43,432 nucleotides of DNA from Peptoniphilus stercorisuis (GTDB lineage Bacteria; Bacillota; Clostridia; Tissierellales; Peptoniphilaceae). The stretch's first letter is position 1. The number at the start of each line of letters is the position of its first letter. Position numbers and translations under genes: made by a program. Shown piece by piece: positions 1 through 8,377 of this stretch. The stretch covers positions 1-43,432 of the forward strand of contig NZ_JAGGLJ010000015.1 in assembly GCF_017874395.1 (NCBI RefSeq). Direction: 5' to 3'. The notes below the pieces were generated by a model, which saw nothing but the letters and a program-made list of their open reading frames with translations, was not told where the DNA came from and did no database searches.

Positions 1-87
1 TTCTTCTATATTTTGGCGCAAAAACTATATGATATTTACAGTTCCATTTTGTATGTGATAAACTGTGTATATTATTATTTAACATAA
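1..87 (+). other. Possible 3' end of a plus-strand gene entering from the left
   Basis: The first reading frame is open from base 1 to a TAA at 85-87, giving 28 hydrophobic and Tyr-rich residues. The stop is followed at once by a strong plus-strand terminator hairpin at 86-154. An open frame this short arises easily by chance in AT-rich DNA, so only the adjoining terminator supports it. No family can be recognised. Confidence 0.2.
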
Positions 88-154
88 AAAACCTCTAGTG
101 ATATTTTCTTGTAGTTGACAGGCTACAATATTATTTTATCACTAGAGGTTTTTT
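86..154 (+). terminator. Long perfect 18-bp hairpin, plus-strand terminator-like
   Basis: The arms at 86-103 and 137-154 are perfect reverse complements and end in a T-rich run on the plus strand. The 33-nt loop holds a second hairpin (109-114 with 123-128). It most likely ends a plus-strand transcript entering from the left. The forked shape is unusual for a simple terminator, so an RNA element is possible. Confidence 0.6.
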
Positions 155-171
155 AATTTTTAGAGAATTAA

Positions 172-187
172 CGCTAAAGCGCTAAAG
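172..187. repeat. Tandem 8-bp direct repeat
   Basis: The octamer CGCTAAAG occurs twice in a row (172-179 and 180-187) and is followed by a TAAAGCTTTA palindrome. It lies between two terminator hairpins and its function is unknown. Confidence 0.6.
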
Positions 188-195
188 CTTTACGG

Positions 196-222
196 AACCC
201 CCAATCTAACTAGGGGTTTTCT
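196..222 (+). terminator. Second plus-strand terminator
   Basis: AACCCC at 196-201 pairs with GGGGTT at 213-218, followed by TTTTCT. It points the same way as the hairpin at 86-154. A second terminator on the same strand suggests a short transcript between them or simply backup termination. Confidence 0.5.
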
Positions 223-228
223 ATTTAC

Positions 229-259
229 AAAAAAAGACACAGTTTCCTGTGTCTTTTTT
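229..259 (-). terminator. Terminator downstream of nifJ
   Basis: The perfect 13-bp stem 230-242/247-259 has a TTTC loop and A/T tracts on both sides, so it can act in both directions. It lies 14 nt beyond the nifJ stop codon. Confidence 0.85.
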
Positions 260-273
260 AATTACTATTTTAA

Positions 274-3200
274 TTATTCAGCATCTTCTCCAGCTGCTTG
301 AAATCTCTTGTAGTAATCTAATCTTTCTTTTGCATTTTCTTCTGCTTCTTCATATAAAGCTTCTGCTCTTTCAGGGAACATCTTCTTAAGTGAAGTATAT
401 CTTACTTCTCCATCAAGGAATTCTCTATATGATTTAGTAGGTTCTTTAGAATCTAAAATGAATGGATTTTTTCCTTCTTTTTTAAGTTCAGGATTAAATC
501 TGTAAAGGTTCCAATATCCAGTTTCAACTGCTTTCTTTTCTTCTTCAATTGAAACTCCCATACCTTTTTTGATTCCGTGGTTAATACATGGAGCATAACA
601 AATAATTAATGATGGTCCATTATAAGCTTCTGCTTCTTTAATAGCTTTAAGAGCTTGGTTCTTGTCAGCGCCAAGAGCGATTTGAGCTACATATACATAT
701 CCGTAAGTTGCAGCAATCATTCCAAGGTCTTTCTTCTTAATAACTTTACCTGATGCAGCAAATTGAGCTATTGCACCAGTTGGAGTTGCTTTAGAAGCTT
801 GTCCACCTGTATTTGAGTAAACTTCTGTATCTACTACCATTATATTAATGTCTTCACCTGATGCAAGAACATGGTCAACACCGCCAAATCCAATGTCATA
901 AGCCCATCCGTCTCCACCAAGGATCCATTGTGATTTCTTAATTAAGAATCTTTCAAGTACCTTAATTTCATCTAAAAGTTTTGCAGCTTTTTCATCTGAA
1001 ACTTTTTTGTCTAATAGATTAACAACTTTTGCACTTGCAGCTTTAGATGCTTTAGCATCGTCCATTCCTTCAATCCAAGCATTGAATGCTTCGTTGATTT
1101 CAGAATCAGCATTAAGTTCGATAAATTGTTCCATTAAAGTTTTAACTAAGTTTCTTGATTGAGTTTGAGATATTGCCATACCAAATCCGAATTCAGCATT
1201 ATCTTCAAATAGTGAGTTAGCCCATGATGGTCCATTTCCACAAGAATCTGTGCAATATGGCATTGATGGAGCTGATCCACCCCAGATTGAAGTACAACCT
1301 GTAGCATTTGCAATACTCATTCTATCTCCAAATAATTGAGTTACTAACTTAACATAAGGAGTTTCTCCACAACCAGCACATGCTCCTGAGAATTCAAGAT
1401 GTGGCATGAAGAATTGTGAGTTTTTAACATTAGTTGGTTCAAAGTCGTCTTGTTTTGACTTAACTGTCATTGCGTAATCCCAGTTAGCTGCTTGAACTTC
1501 ATATTCATCTTCAAATGGTATCATTTCAAGAGCTTTGTCTTTTGCAGGACAAACTTGAGCACAGTTTCCACAACCAGTACAATCTAATGGTGAAATTTGG
1601 ATTCTGTATTCATATTTATCAGCACCTTTACCCATACCTTTTTTAGTTTCAAAAGTTTCTGGTGCATTTTTCTTTTCTTCTTCATCAAGTAAGAATGGTC
1701 TAATTACTGCATGAGGACATACAAGTGAACATTGGTTACATTGGATACAATTTTCGATTTTCCAATGAGGTACATTAACTGCAATTCCTCTTTTTTCATA
1801 TTTACTTGTTCCTGATGGGAATGTTCCATCTACTCTATCAACAAATGCTGATACAGGTAGGTCATTTCCTTCTTGTCTAGTCATTGGTACTAGAATGTCA
1901 TTGATAAATTGAGGTGCTCCTGGGATGCTATGATCTTCAGATACATCTGAATTTTTCCAACTTTCTGGAACATTAACTTTATGAAGTGCGTCCATTCCTA
2001 ATTCTACAGCTTTGTAGTTCATATTAACAATGTCATCACCTTTTTTGCCGTAATCTTTTACGATAGCGTCTTTAAGGTATTTAACAGCTTCATCCATAGG
2101 AAGTACTTCTGATAATTTAAAGAATGCTGATTGCATTACCATATTTGTTCTTCCGCCTAGTCCTATTTCAGCTGCAATTTTAGTTGCATTGATAATATAG
2201 AATTCAATATCATTTTCAGCAATATATTTCTTTAATGAACCTGGAAGATGTGTATCAAGTTCTTCTTCACTCCAAGTAGTGTTCATTAAGAATTTTCCAC
2301 CTTTTCTAAGACCTCTTAATAGATCATATTGGTGAATATATGATTGTTTTGAACATGATATAAAGTCAGATTCTGAAAGTAGGTAAGTTGAAGTAATTTT
2401 GTGGTGTCCAAATCTTAAATGAGACATTGTAACTCCACCTGATTTTTTAGAGTCATAGTCAAAATATCCTTGAGCATACATATCTGTATTATCTCCGATA
2501 ATTTTGATTGCACTCTTGTTAGCTCCAACTGTTCCATCTGATCCGAATCCCCAGAATTTACATCTAATAGTTCCTTCTGGTTCAGTTGTAATTACTTCTT
2601 CAACTGGAAGTGATTTATGAGTAACATCATCATTAATACCAATTGTAAAGTCATTCATTGGTTCTTCTCTATCTAAGTTTCTGTAAACAGATAAGATATG
2701 TGAAGGGTTAGTATCTTTTGAACCTAGTCCGTAAATACCACCAACGATTAATGGAGCATTTTCTTCTCCATAGTACATATCTCTAACATCAAGATATAGA
2801 GGTTCTCCAATAGCACCTTTTTCTTTAGTTCTGTCAAGAACAGCGATTTTCTTAACAGTCTTAGGCATAGCTGCCATAAAGTGTTCTTTAGATAACGGTC
2901 TATATAGATGTACTTTTAGAAGACCTACTTTTTCTCCCTTAGCATTTAGATAGTCAACTACTTCTTCAATAGCTTCAGTAACTGATCCCATTGCTATTAT
3001 TACATTTTCAGCTTCTTTATCTCCATAATAATTGAATAGTCCATAATCTCTTCCTGTTACTTTAGAGATTTCTTTCATGTATTCTTCAGTAATTCCTACA
3101 ATATTTTCATAGTATCTATTAGATGCTTCTATTGATTGGAAATAAATATCAGGGTTTTGAGCTGTACCACGAACTTCTGGTTGATTTGGATTTAAAGCTC

Positions 3201-3816
3201 TTTGTCTAAATGCTTTAACAGCATCATAATCAACAAGTTTAGCTAAATCATCATAATCAAGAACTTCAATTTTTTGAATTTCATGAGATGTTCTAAATCC
3301 ATCAAAGAAATGTAGGAATGGAACTCTACCTTTAATTGATGCAAGATGAGCAACTCCACCTAAATCCATTGCTTCTTGAACTGATCCAGATGCAAGCATA
3401 GCAAATCCTGATGCACGACAAGCCATAACGTCTTGGTGATCACCAAAGATTGAAAGTGCATGTGATGCTAAAGCACGAGCTGCAACGTGGAATACACTTG
3501 GTAGTAATTCTCCTGCTATTTTATACATATTAGGTAACATTAATAGTAAACCTTGTGATGCTGTATAAGTAGATGTTAATGAACCTGCTTGTAAAGAACC
3601 ATGAACTGCTCCTGCTGCTCCACCTTCTGATTGAAGTTGTTTAACAAGAACTTCTTGTCCAAAAATGTTTTTTCTTCCTTGTGATGCCCATGCATCAACA
3701 TGTTCAGCCATCGGAGAAGATGGTGTTATAGGATAGATACAAGCAATGTCAGAAAACGCATATGATACGTGTGCTGCTGCTTCATTACCATCCATAGTTT
3801 TAAATATTTTTCCCAT
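274..3816 (-). CDS. nifJ: Pyruvate:ferredoxin (flavodoxin) oxidoreductase
   Basis: This cytoplasmic single-polypeptide enzyme converts pyruvate, CoA and oxidised ferredoxin to acetyl-CoA, CO2 and reduced ferredoxin, the central step of anaerobic pyruvate breakdown. Its 1180 residues match the usual full-length fused enzyme. Visible motifs are YPITPSS at residues 28-34, two ferredoxin-type 4Fe-4S motifs near 692 (CIQCNQC) and 745 (CTGCGNC), the CAGCGE motif of the proximal cluster near 812, the thiamine-diphosphate GDGW motif near 970 and CYAPC near 1072. The start is fixed by GGAGG shortly upstream of ATG. The gene is monocistronic, with a promoter at 3883-3911 and a terminator at 229-259. 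Despite the symbol, nothing here points to nitrogen fixation. Confidence 0.97.
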   Translation of the reverse strand: MGKIFKTMDGNEAAAHVSYAFSDIACIYPITPSSPMAEHVDAWASQGRKNIFGQEVLVKQLQSEGGAAGAVHGSLQAGSLTSTYTASQGLLLMLPNMYKIAGELLPSVFHVAARALASHALSIFGDHQDVMACRASGFAMLASGSVQEAMDLGGVAHLASIKGRVPFLHFFDGFRTSHEIQKIEVLDYDDLAKLVDYDAVKAFRQRALNPNQPEVRGTAQNPDIYFQSIEASNRYYENIVGITEEYMKEISKVTGRDYGLFNYYGDKEAENVIIAMGSVTEAIEEVVDYLNAKGEKVGLLKVHLYRPLSKEHFMAAMPKTVKKIAVLDRTKEKGAIGEPLYLDVRDMYYGEENAPLIVGGIYGLGSKDTNPSHILSVYRNLDREEPMNDFTIGINDDVTHKSLPVEEVITTEPEGTIRCKFWGFGSDGTVGANKSAIKIIGDNTDMYAQGYFDYDSKKSGGVTMSHLRFGHHKITSTYLLSESDFISCSKQSYIHQYDLLRGLRKGGKFLMNTTWSEEELDTHLPGSLKKYIAENDIEFYIINATKIAAEIGLGGRTNMVMQSAFFKLSEVLPMDEAVKYLKDAIVKDYGKKGDDIVNMNYKAVELGMDALHKVNVPESWKNSDVSEDHSIPGAPQFINDILVPMTRQEGNDLPVSAFVDRVDGTFPSGTSKYEKRGIAVNVPHWKIENCIQCNQCSLVCPHAVIRPFLLDEEEKKNAPETFETKKGMGKGADKYEYRIQISPLDCTGCGNCAQVCPAKDKALEMIPFEDEYEVQAANWDYAMTVKSKQDDFEPTNVKNSQFFMPHLEFSGACAGCGETPYVKLVTQLFGDRMSIANATGCTSIWGGSAPSMPYCTDSCGNGPSWANSLFEDNAEFGFGMAISQTQSRNLVKTLMEQFIELNADSEINEAFNAWIEGMDDAKASKAASAKVVNLLDKKVSDEKAAKLLDEIKVLERFLIKKSQWILGGDGWAYDIGFGGVDHVLASGEDINIMVVDTEVYSNTGGQASKATPTGAIAQFAASGKVIKKKDLGMIAATYGYVYVAQIALGADKNQALKAIKEAEAYNGPSLIICYAPCINHGIKKGMGVSIEEEKKAVETGYWNLYRFNPELKKEGKNPFILDSKEPTKSYREFLDGEVRYTSLKKMFPERAEALYEEAEENAKERLDYYKRFQAAGEDAE

Positions 3817-3882
3817 ATATACCTCCCATTAATTTATACATATTAAACATTTAAGATAATATTAACAAAACATACTAGTATT

Positions 3883-3911
3883 ATTATAGTTCTACTCTTC
3901 TTCTTTTGCAA
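3883..3911 (-). promoter_or_regulatory. nifJ promoter
   Basis: Reading the minus strand, TTGCAA (3906-3911) and TATAAT (3883-3888) are separated by exactly 17 nt. The -10 box lies about 65 nt upstream of the nifJ start codon. Confidence 0.65.
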
Positions 3912-4192
3912 TTATTGTAAAATTATATATACAATGTCATAAATGCAAATAAAAAGTATAGTAATTATACTAAACTACATATATAACATATCATACTTTG
4001 AGATTTATTGTTTTGAAATTTTATAATGTGGGTTTTTAGACAGAAGATGTCCATTAAATTATGTTATACAAAAAATATATTAGAACATATAAATTTATAT
4101 AAAAAATATTAATTTTATAATGAAATATAATACTATGTATATATACCTTTTTTTAGGATAAAATAAACGTTTTTTCATATAATTTTTTATAT
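3912..4192. other. Gene-free AT-rich stretch between argS terminator and nifJ promoter
   Basis: About 280 bases of very AT-rich DNA. I see no coding frame with a ribosome-binding site, no tRNA and no riboswitch-like core. Several TATAAT-like strings occur by composition alone. Confidence 0.5.
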
Positions 4193-4225
4193 AAAAAAAG
4201 AAAGTACAAATAAATTGTACTTTCT
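4193..4225 (-). terminator. Terminator of the pheS-argS operon
   Basis: The arms 4199-4209 and 4215-4225 are perfect complements of 11 bp with a 5-nt loop. On the minus strand the hairpin is followed by seven Ts. It sits 12 nt after the argS stop. Confidence 0.85.
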
Positions 4226-4237
4226 AATTATTTTAAA

Positions 4238-5947
4238 TTACATTTTTTCTGGTGCTTCTACCCCAATTAAGTTTAGTCCTTCTTTAATTACGTTTTTAAC
4301 TATATAACATAAAAGAAGTCTAGTATTTTTAAGTTTTTCATCTTCTACAATAATTTGAGTAGTGTTGTAGTATTTATTAAATTGTTTAGCAAGTTCAGTT
4401 GTATATCTTGTAACAAAGTATGGTTCATATTTTTCATGAGCATCTACAACTACATCTGAGAAGTTATAAAGTGTTCTTAATAAATTAACTTCTGCTTCTT
4501 CACTTAATAATGTAGGATCTACTTCATTTTCTAAACTAAATCCACCTTTTTCAAGAAGTGAACAAATTCTTGCATGAACATATTGTACATATGGTCCTGT
4601 TTCACCATCAAATGCTAAAGTCTTATCCCAGCTAAATGCATAATCTTTAATTCTTTGATTAAATAGTTCTTGGAATTTAACTGCTCCAATACCTACTTGT
4701 TTAGCTAGTTCATCTTTATTTTCAATTTTTTCGCCTTTTTGAATTTCTCTTTCAGTTAAGATTTCTTCAACTTTATCTACTGCTTTATTTAATACATCTT
4801 CAAGATATACTACTCTACCTTTTCTTGTAGAAAGAGTTCCTTCTTCAAGAGAAACCATTCCAAATGGCACATGAACTACTTCATCTGACCAGTCATATTC
4901 CATTTCTTTTAATATAGCTTTTAATTGTTGGAAATGTAGAATTTGTTGAGATCCAACTACATATATATTTTTATATGGTTTATAAGTTTCATGTCTATAA
5001 TGAGCTGCTGCAATATCTCTTGTAATATAGATAGTTGAACCATCAGATTTAATAATTAGTGAAGGTGGTAATCCATATTTTTCAAGATCTACAATCTTAG
5101 CTCCTTCAGAATCTACTAAAGCTCCAGATTTTTCAAGTTGTTCAACTTCTGCTGGCATTTTGTCTGAATAGAATGATTCTCCATTATAAGAATCGAATTT
5201 TATTCCAAACATGTCATATACTTTATTAAATTCTTTTAGAGATACTTCTTTAATCCATTTCCAAAGTTCTACAGCTTCTTCATTTTCTTTTTCAAGTTGG
5301 TTAAACCAGTATCTACATTCATCTCTTAGAGCAGGATCTTTTTCTGTTTCTGCATTGATTTGAACATATAATTTTAATAGTTCTGGTATTGGGTTTTCTT
5401 CAATTACTTTAAGATCTCCCCATTTTTTAATAGCTACTATTAGCATTCCAAATTGAGTACCATAATCTCCTAAATGGTTAATAGCTATAGTATTATATCC
5501 TAAGAAGTCATAAATTCTCTTTAAAGAATCTCCTATTATTGTTGTACGAATATGTCCAATATGGAATGGTTTTGCAATATTTGGAGAAGAGTATTCAACT
5601 ACTACATTTCTTCCTTGTCCAACATTAACCTTTCCAAAGTCAGATCCTCTTTCTTTACCTTCTTCTAAGATATTTTCTGATAAAACATCCTTATTAATGA
5701 AAAAGTTAATATATGCAGATGCAGATTCTACTTTTTCAAATAAGTTACTATCAATTGATTCAGCTATTTCACTTGCAATTATTGCAGGGTTTTTTCTATA
5801 TACTTTTGCAAGAGAGAATACTGGAAACGCATAGTCTCCCATTTCATAATTTGGAGGTGTTTCTATGGCATTTCTAATTTCTTCAGCTGAAAGACTTTCA
5901 ATTTTTTCATCTAAAATCTTTACAATTTCCTCTTTAAAATTAATCAT
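4238..5947 (-). CDS. argS: Arginyl-tRNA synthetase
   Basis: This class I synthetase charges tRNA-Arg. It has an N-terminal additional domain, the HIGH signature as HIGH in PFHIGHIRTT near residue 130, a KMSKS-type loop as LSTRKG near 375, and a C-terminal helical DALR anticodon-binding domain. The frame is open for 16 codons further upstream, but I chose the internal ATG at 5945-5947 because AAGGAG (5953-5958) precedes it. This gives 569 residues, normal for the family. It is the last gene of the pheS operon, 51 nt after mutS2, and is followed by a strong terminator. Confidence 0.95.
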   Translation of the reverse strand: MINFKEEIVKILDEKIESLSAEEIRNAIETPPNYEMGDYAFPVFSLAKVYRKNPAIIASEIAESIDSNLFEKVESASAYINFFINKDVLSENILEEGKERGSDFGKVNVGQGRNVVVEYSSPNIAKPFHIGHIRTTIIGDSLKRIYDFLGYNTIAINHLGDYGTQFGMLIVAIKKWGDLKVIEENPIPELLKLYVQINAETEKDPALRDECRYWFNQLEKENEEAVELWKWIKEVSLKEFNKVYDMFGIKFDSYNGESFYSDKMPAEVEQLEKSGALVDSEGAKIVDLEKYGLPPSLIIKSDGSTIYITRDIAAAHYRHETYKPYKNIYVVGSQQILHFQQLKAILKEMEYDWSDEVVHVPFGMVSLEEGTLSTRKGRVVYLEDVLNKAVDKVEEILTEREIQKGEKIENKDELAKQVGIGAVKFQELFNQRIKDYAFSWDKTLAFDGETGPYVQYVHARICSLLEKGGFSLENEVDPTLLSEEAEVNLLRTLYNFSDVVVDAHEKYEPYFVTRYTTELAKQFNKYYNTTQIIVEDEKLKNTRLLLCYIVKNVIKEGLNLIGVEAPEKM

Positions 5948-5952
5948 ACTTA

Positions 5953-5958
5953 CTCCTT
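5953..5958 (-). promoter_or_regulatory. Ribosome-binding site deciding the argS start
   Basis: AAGGAG lies 5 nt before the ATG at 5947. No comparable site precedes the more upstream in-frame ATG at 5995, so the shorter protein is preferred. Confidence 0.75.
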
Positions 5959-5998
5959 TAAAATCACGTTTTATGTTATTTTTTATATTATACACTAC

Positions 5999-8377
5999 TT
6001 ACCTTAATTCTACAATGCTTACACCTGTTCCACCTTCGTTATATGGTGCATCTTTTGTAGACTTAACATGCTTATTATATCTTAGGTCCTCTTTTAATTT
6101 TTGTCTTAAAACTCCAGAACCCTTTCCATGTATTATTCTAACAGATTTTAGTCCAGAAAGATAAGCATCATCTAAATATTTATCAACTTCTATTTTTGCA
6201 TCATCAAAATTCATGCCTCTAACATCTATTTCAGTAGTGATATTTTTAGCTTTTCTTTCTATTATTTTTTTAGTTCTTTGTTTTGACTTTTCTTCAACTT
6301 TTTCAGACATCACTAAAGAAGCCTTTGGAAGTTTCATTTTCATCATACCTATTTGAACTAAAACATTGCCCTGTGAATCAGGAAGTTCTAAAACTGTTCC
6401 TTCAGCATCTAAAGAACTTACCCTTACAGAGTCTCCAATCTTTATATTTTTAACAGGATTTTTAACTTTTTCAATTTTTATTTTTTTATTTCCAACAGCT
6501 ACTTTTTTAAGATCATCTCTAAGTACGTCTTGAGCTTGTTGTAATCTTCTTGCTTGCTCAGTATTTACTTCTTCTTTTATAGAATGAATTTCATCAAGAA
6601 CTAGATTTATATCATCTTTTGTAGCATTTAAAATTCTTTTAGCTTCTATTTTTGCATCATTTATTATTTTATCTTTTTGAGATTTAACTTTTTCAATTTC
6701 TTTTTCAAGTTCTCTATTTTTCTTTTCAAGATCTAATTCATGTCTTCTGGCTTCATCTCTATGTTTTTCAATTTTTGTCCTATCTTCTTCAATGGATTTT
6801 AAGACATTTTCAAACTCAATATTATCCTCACTTATTAAATCCCTTGCATAATCTATAATCTCATCAGAAAGTCCAAGTCTTTTTGAAATTTCAAAGGCAT
6901 TAGATTTTCCAGGAACACCTATTAAAAGTTTATATGTTGGAGAAAGTGTATCTACATTAAATTCCATAGAAGCATTTCTTACTCCATCAACAGTTAATGC
7001 ATAAATTTTTAGTTGATTATAATGAGTTGTTGAAATAGTTCTAATATTTCTTTCTAGCATATAATCCATAATAGATCTTGCAAGAGCCGCTCCCTCAGTT
7101 GGATCTGTTCCTGCTCCAAGCTCATCAAATAATACTAAAGAATCACTTGTTGCCTCTTTTAAAATCTCAACAATATTTACCATATGTGATGAAAAAGTTG
7201 ATAGAGATTGTTCTATACTTTGTTCATCTCCAATATCAGCAAATACATTCTTTACTATTCCTATTTCAGAGCTTTCTTTCGCTGGTATATGAAGCCCATA
7301 TTGTGTCATTAATGTCAATAATCCTATTGTCTTTAAAGTAACTGTTTTACCACCAGTATTAGGGCCTGTAATAATTAAAGAAGTAAAGTCATCTCCAATA
7401 TATATATCTATTGGAACAATATTGTCTTGATTTAATAATGGATGTCTTGCCTCTTTTAAATTTGTATATCCTTTATTATTTAAACTTGGACTATTAGCAT
7501 TTTGTTTTAAAGATAATCTTCCCTTAGCAAATATAAAATCAACCTCTGTTAATATAGTTTCATTTGCTAAAATTTCATAAGATACCTCTGATACAAGTGC
7601 AGATAATTCAAGTAAAATTCTCTCTATCTCTTCTCTTTCTTCAGCTGCAAGTTCACGAAGTTCATTATTTAAATTTACAACAGCCATTGGCTCTATATAT
7701 ACAGTTTGCCCACTAGAACTAACATCATGAACAAGACCTTTTACCTTTGATTTATTAGACTGTTTTACAGGAACAACATATCTTCCCTCTCTAATAGTAA
7801 CTATTGAATCTTGAAGAAGAGTCTTATCCTTATCACTTGCTACTATTTGATTTAATTTATCTCTTACAGAATCTTTTTTTCTTTGAATTTGTCTTCTGAT
7901 TGATGCAAGTTTTGTAGATGCATTATCAGAAATTTCATCTTCTGAAATAATAGCTTCATTTATTTTATCTTCTATATTTCTAAAGCTACTAAGATTTTCT
8001 ATAAGTCCAGTTATAACTGGAAAATTCACACTTAAATCATCTTCTGCATTCATATAATTTTTTAAATATCTTGATACTCTTAAAAAATCACTTACATTTA
8101 ATAATGCAAGTGGAGATAAACTTCCACCAATAGCTACTCTTTGCATATAATCTTTCATAGGATATATTCCAAAAAGAGGTGGTTCTCCTTTTTTAATTAT
8201 TAAATTAACTGCTTCAGATGTTTCATTTTGTCTTTTTTTAATCTCTTCTAAATCTAAAGAAATCTCTGTATTTTTAACTAATTCTTTTCCAGGTTTTGAT
8301 ATTGCAAGTTCTTCAAGTTCATAAATTATTTTATCAAATTCTAATACTCTTTGTGATTTTTCAAATAATTTACTCAT
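5999..8377 (-). CDS. mutS2: MutS2 family ATPase/nuclease
   Basis: A MutS-like DNA/ribosome-associated ATPase. The ABC-type ATPase core shows Walker A GPNTGGKT near residue 340 and Walker B LVLFDELGAGTDP near 415. It is followed by a long charged coiled coil (about 510-620), a small beta-rich segment, and a C-terminal Smr domain with HGKGSGVLR near 750. At 792 residues it is full length. The family lacks the mismatch-recognition domain of MutS. B. subtilis MutS2 is reported to act on collided ribosomes, and others suppress recombination; which applies here cannot be read from sequence. Its ATG overlaps the upstream gene's stop by 8 nt, so translation is probably coupled. Confidence 0.95.
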   Translation of the reverse strand: MSKLFEKSQRVLEFDKIIYELEELAISKPGKELVKNTEISLDLEEIKKRQNETSEAVNLIIKKGEPPLFGIYPMKDYMQRVAIGGSLSPLALLNVSDFLRVSRYLKNYMNAEDDLSVNFPVITGLIENLSSFRNIEDKINEAIISEDEISDNASTKLASIRRQIQRKKDSVRDKLNQIVASDKDKTLLQDSIVTIREGRYVVPVKQSNKSKVKGLVHDVSSSGQTVYIEPMAVVNLNNELRELAAEEREEIERILLELSALVSEVSYEILANETILTEVDFIFAKGRLSLKQNANSPSLNNKGYTNLKEARHPLLNQDNIVPIDIYIGDDFTSLIITGPNTGGKTVTLKTIGLLTLMTQYGLHIPAKESSEIGIVKNVFADIGDEQSIEQSLSTFSSHMVNIVEILKEATSDSLVLFDELGAGTDPTEGAALARSIMDYMLERNIRTISTTHYNQLKIYALTVDGVRNASMEFNVDTLSPTYKLLIGVPGKSNAFEISKRLGLSDEIIDYARDLISEDNIEFENVLKSIEEDRTKIEKHRDEARRHELDLEKKNRELEKEIEKVKSQKDKIINDAKIEAKRILNATKDDINLVLDEIHSIKEEVNTEQARRLQQAQDVLRDDLKKVAVGNKKIKIEKVKNPVKNIKIGDSVRVSSLDAEGTVLELPDSQGNVLVQIGMMKMKLPKASLVMSEKVEEKSKQRTKKIIERKAKNITTEIDVRGMNFDDAKIEVDKYLDDAYLSGLKSVRIIHGKGSGVLRQKLKEDLRYNKHVKSTKDAPYNEGGTGVSIVELR

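Noticed and set aside
274..3816. Nitrogen-fixation role for nifJ
   Set aside because: No nif genes are nearby; the enzyme is the general pyruvate oxidoreductase of anaerobes.
4238..5995. Longer argS starting at 5995
   Set aside because: The extra 16 residues are Asn/Lys-rich and lack a ribosome-binding site; AAGGAG directs the inner ATG.
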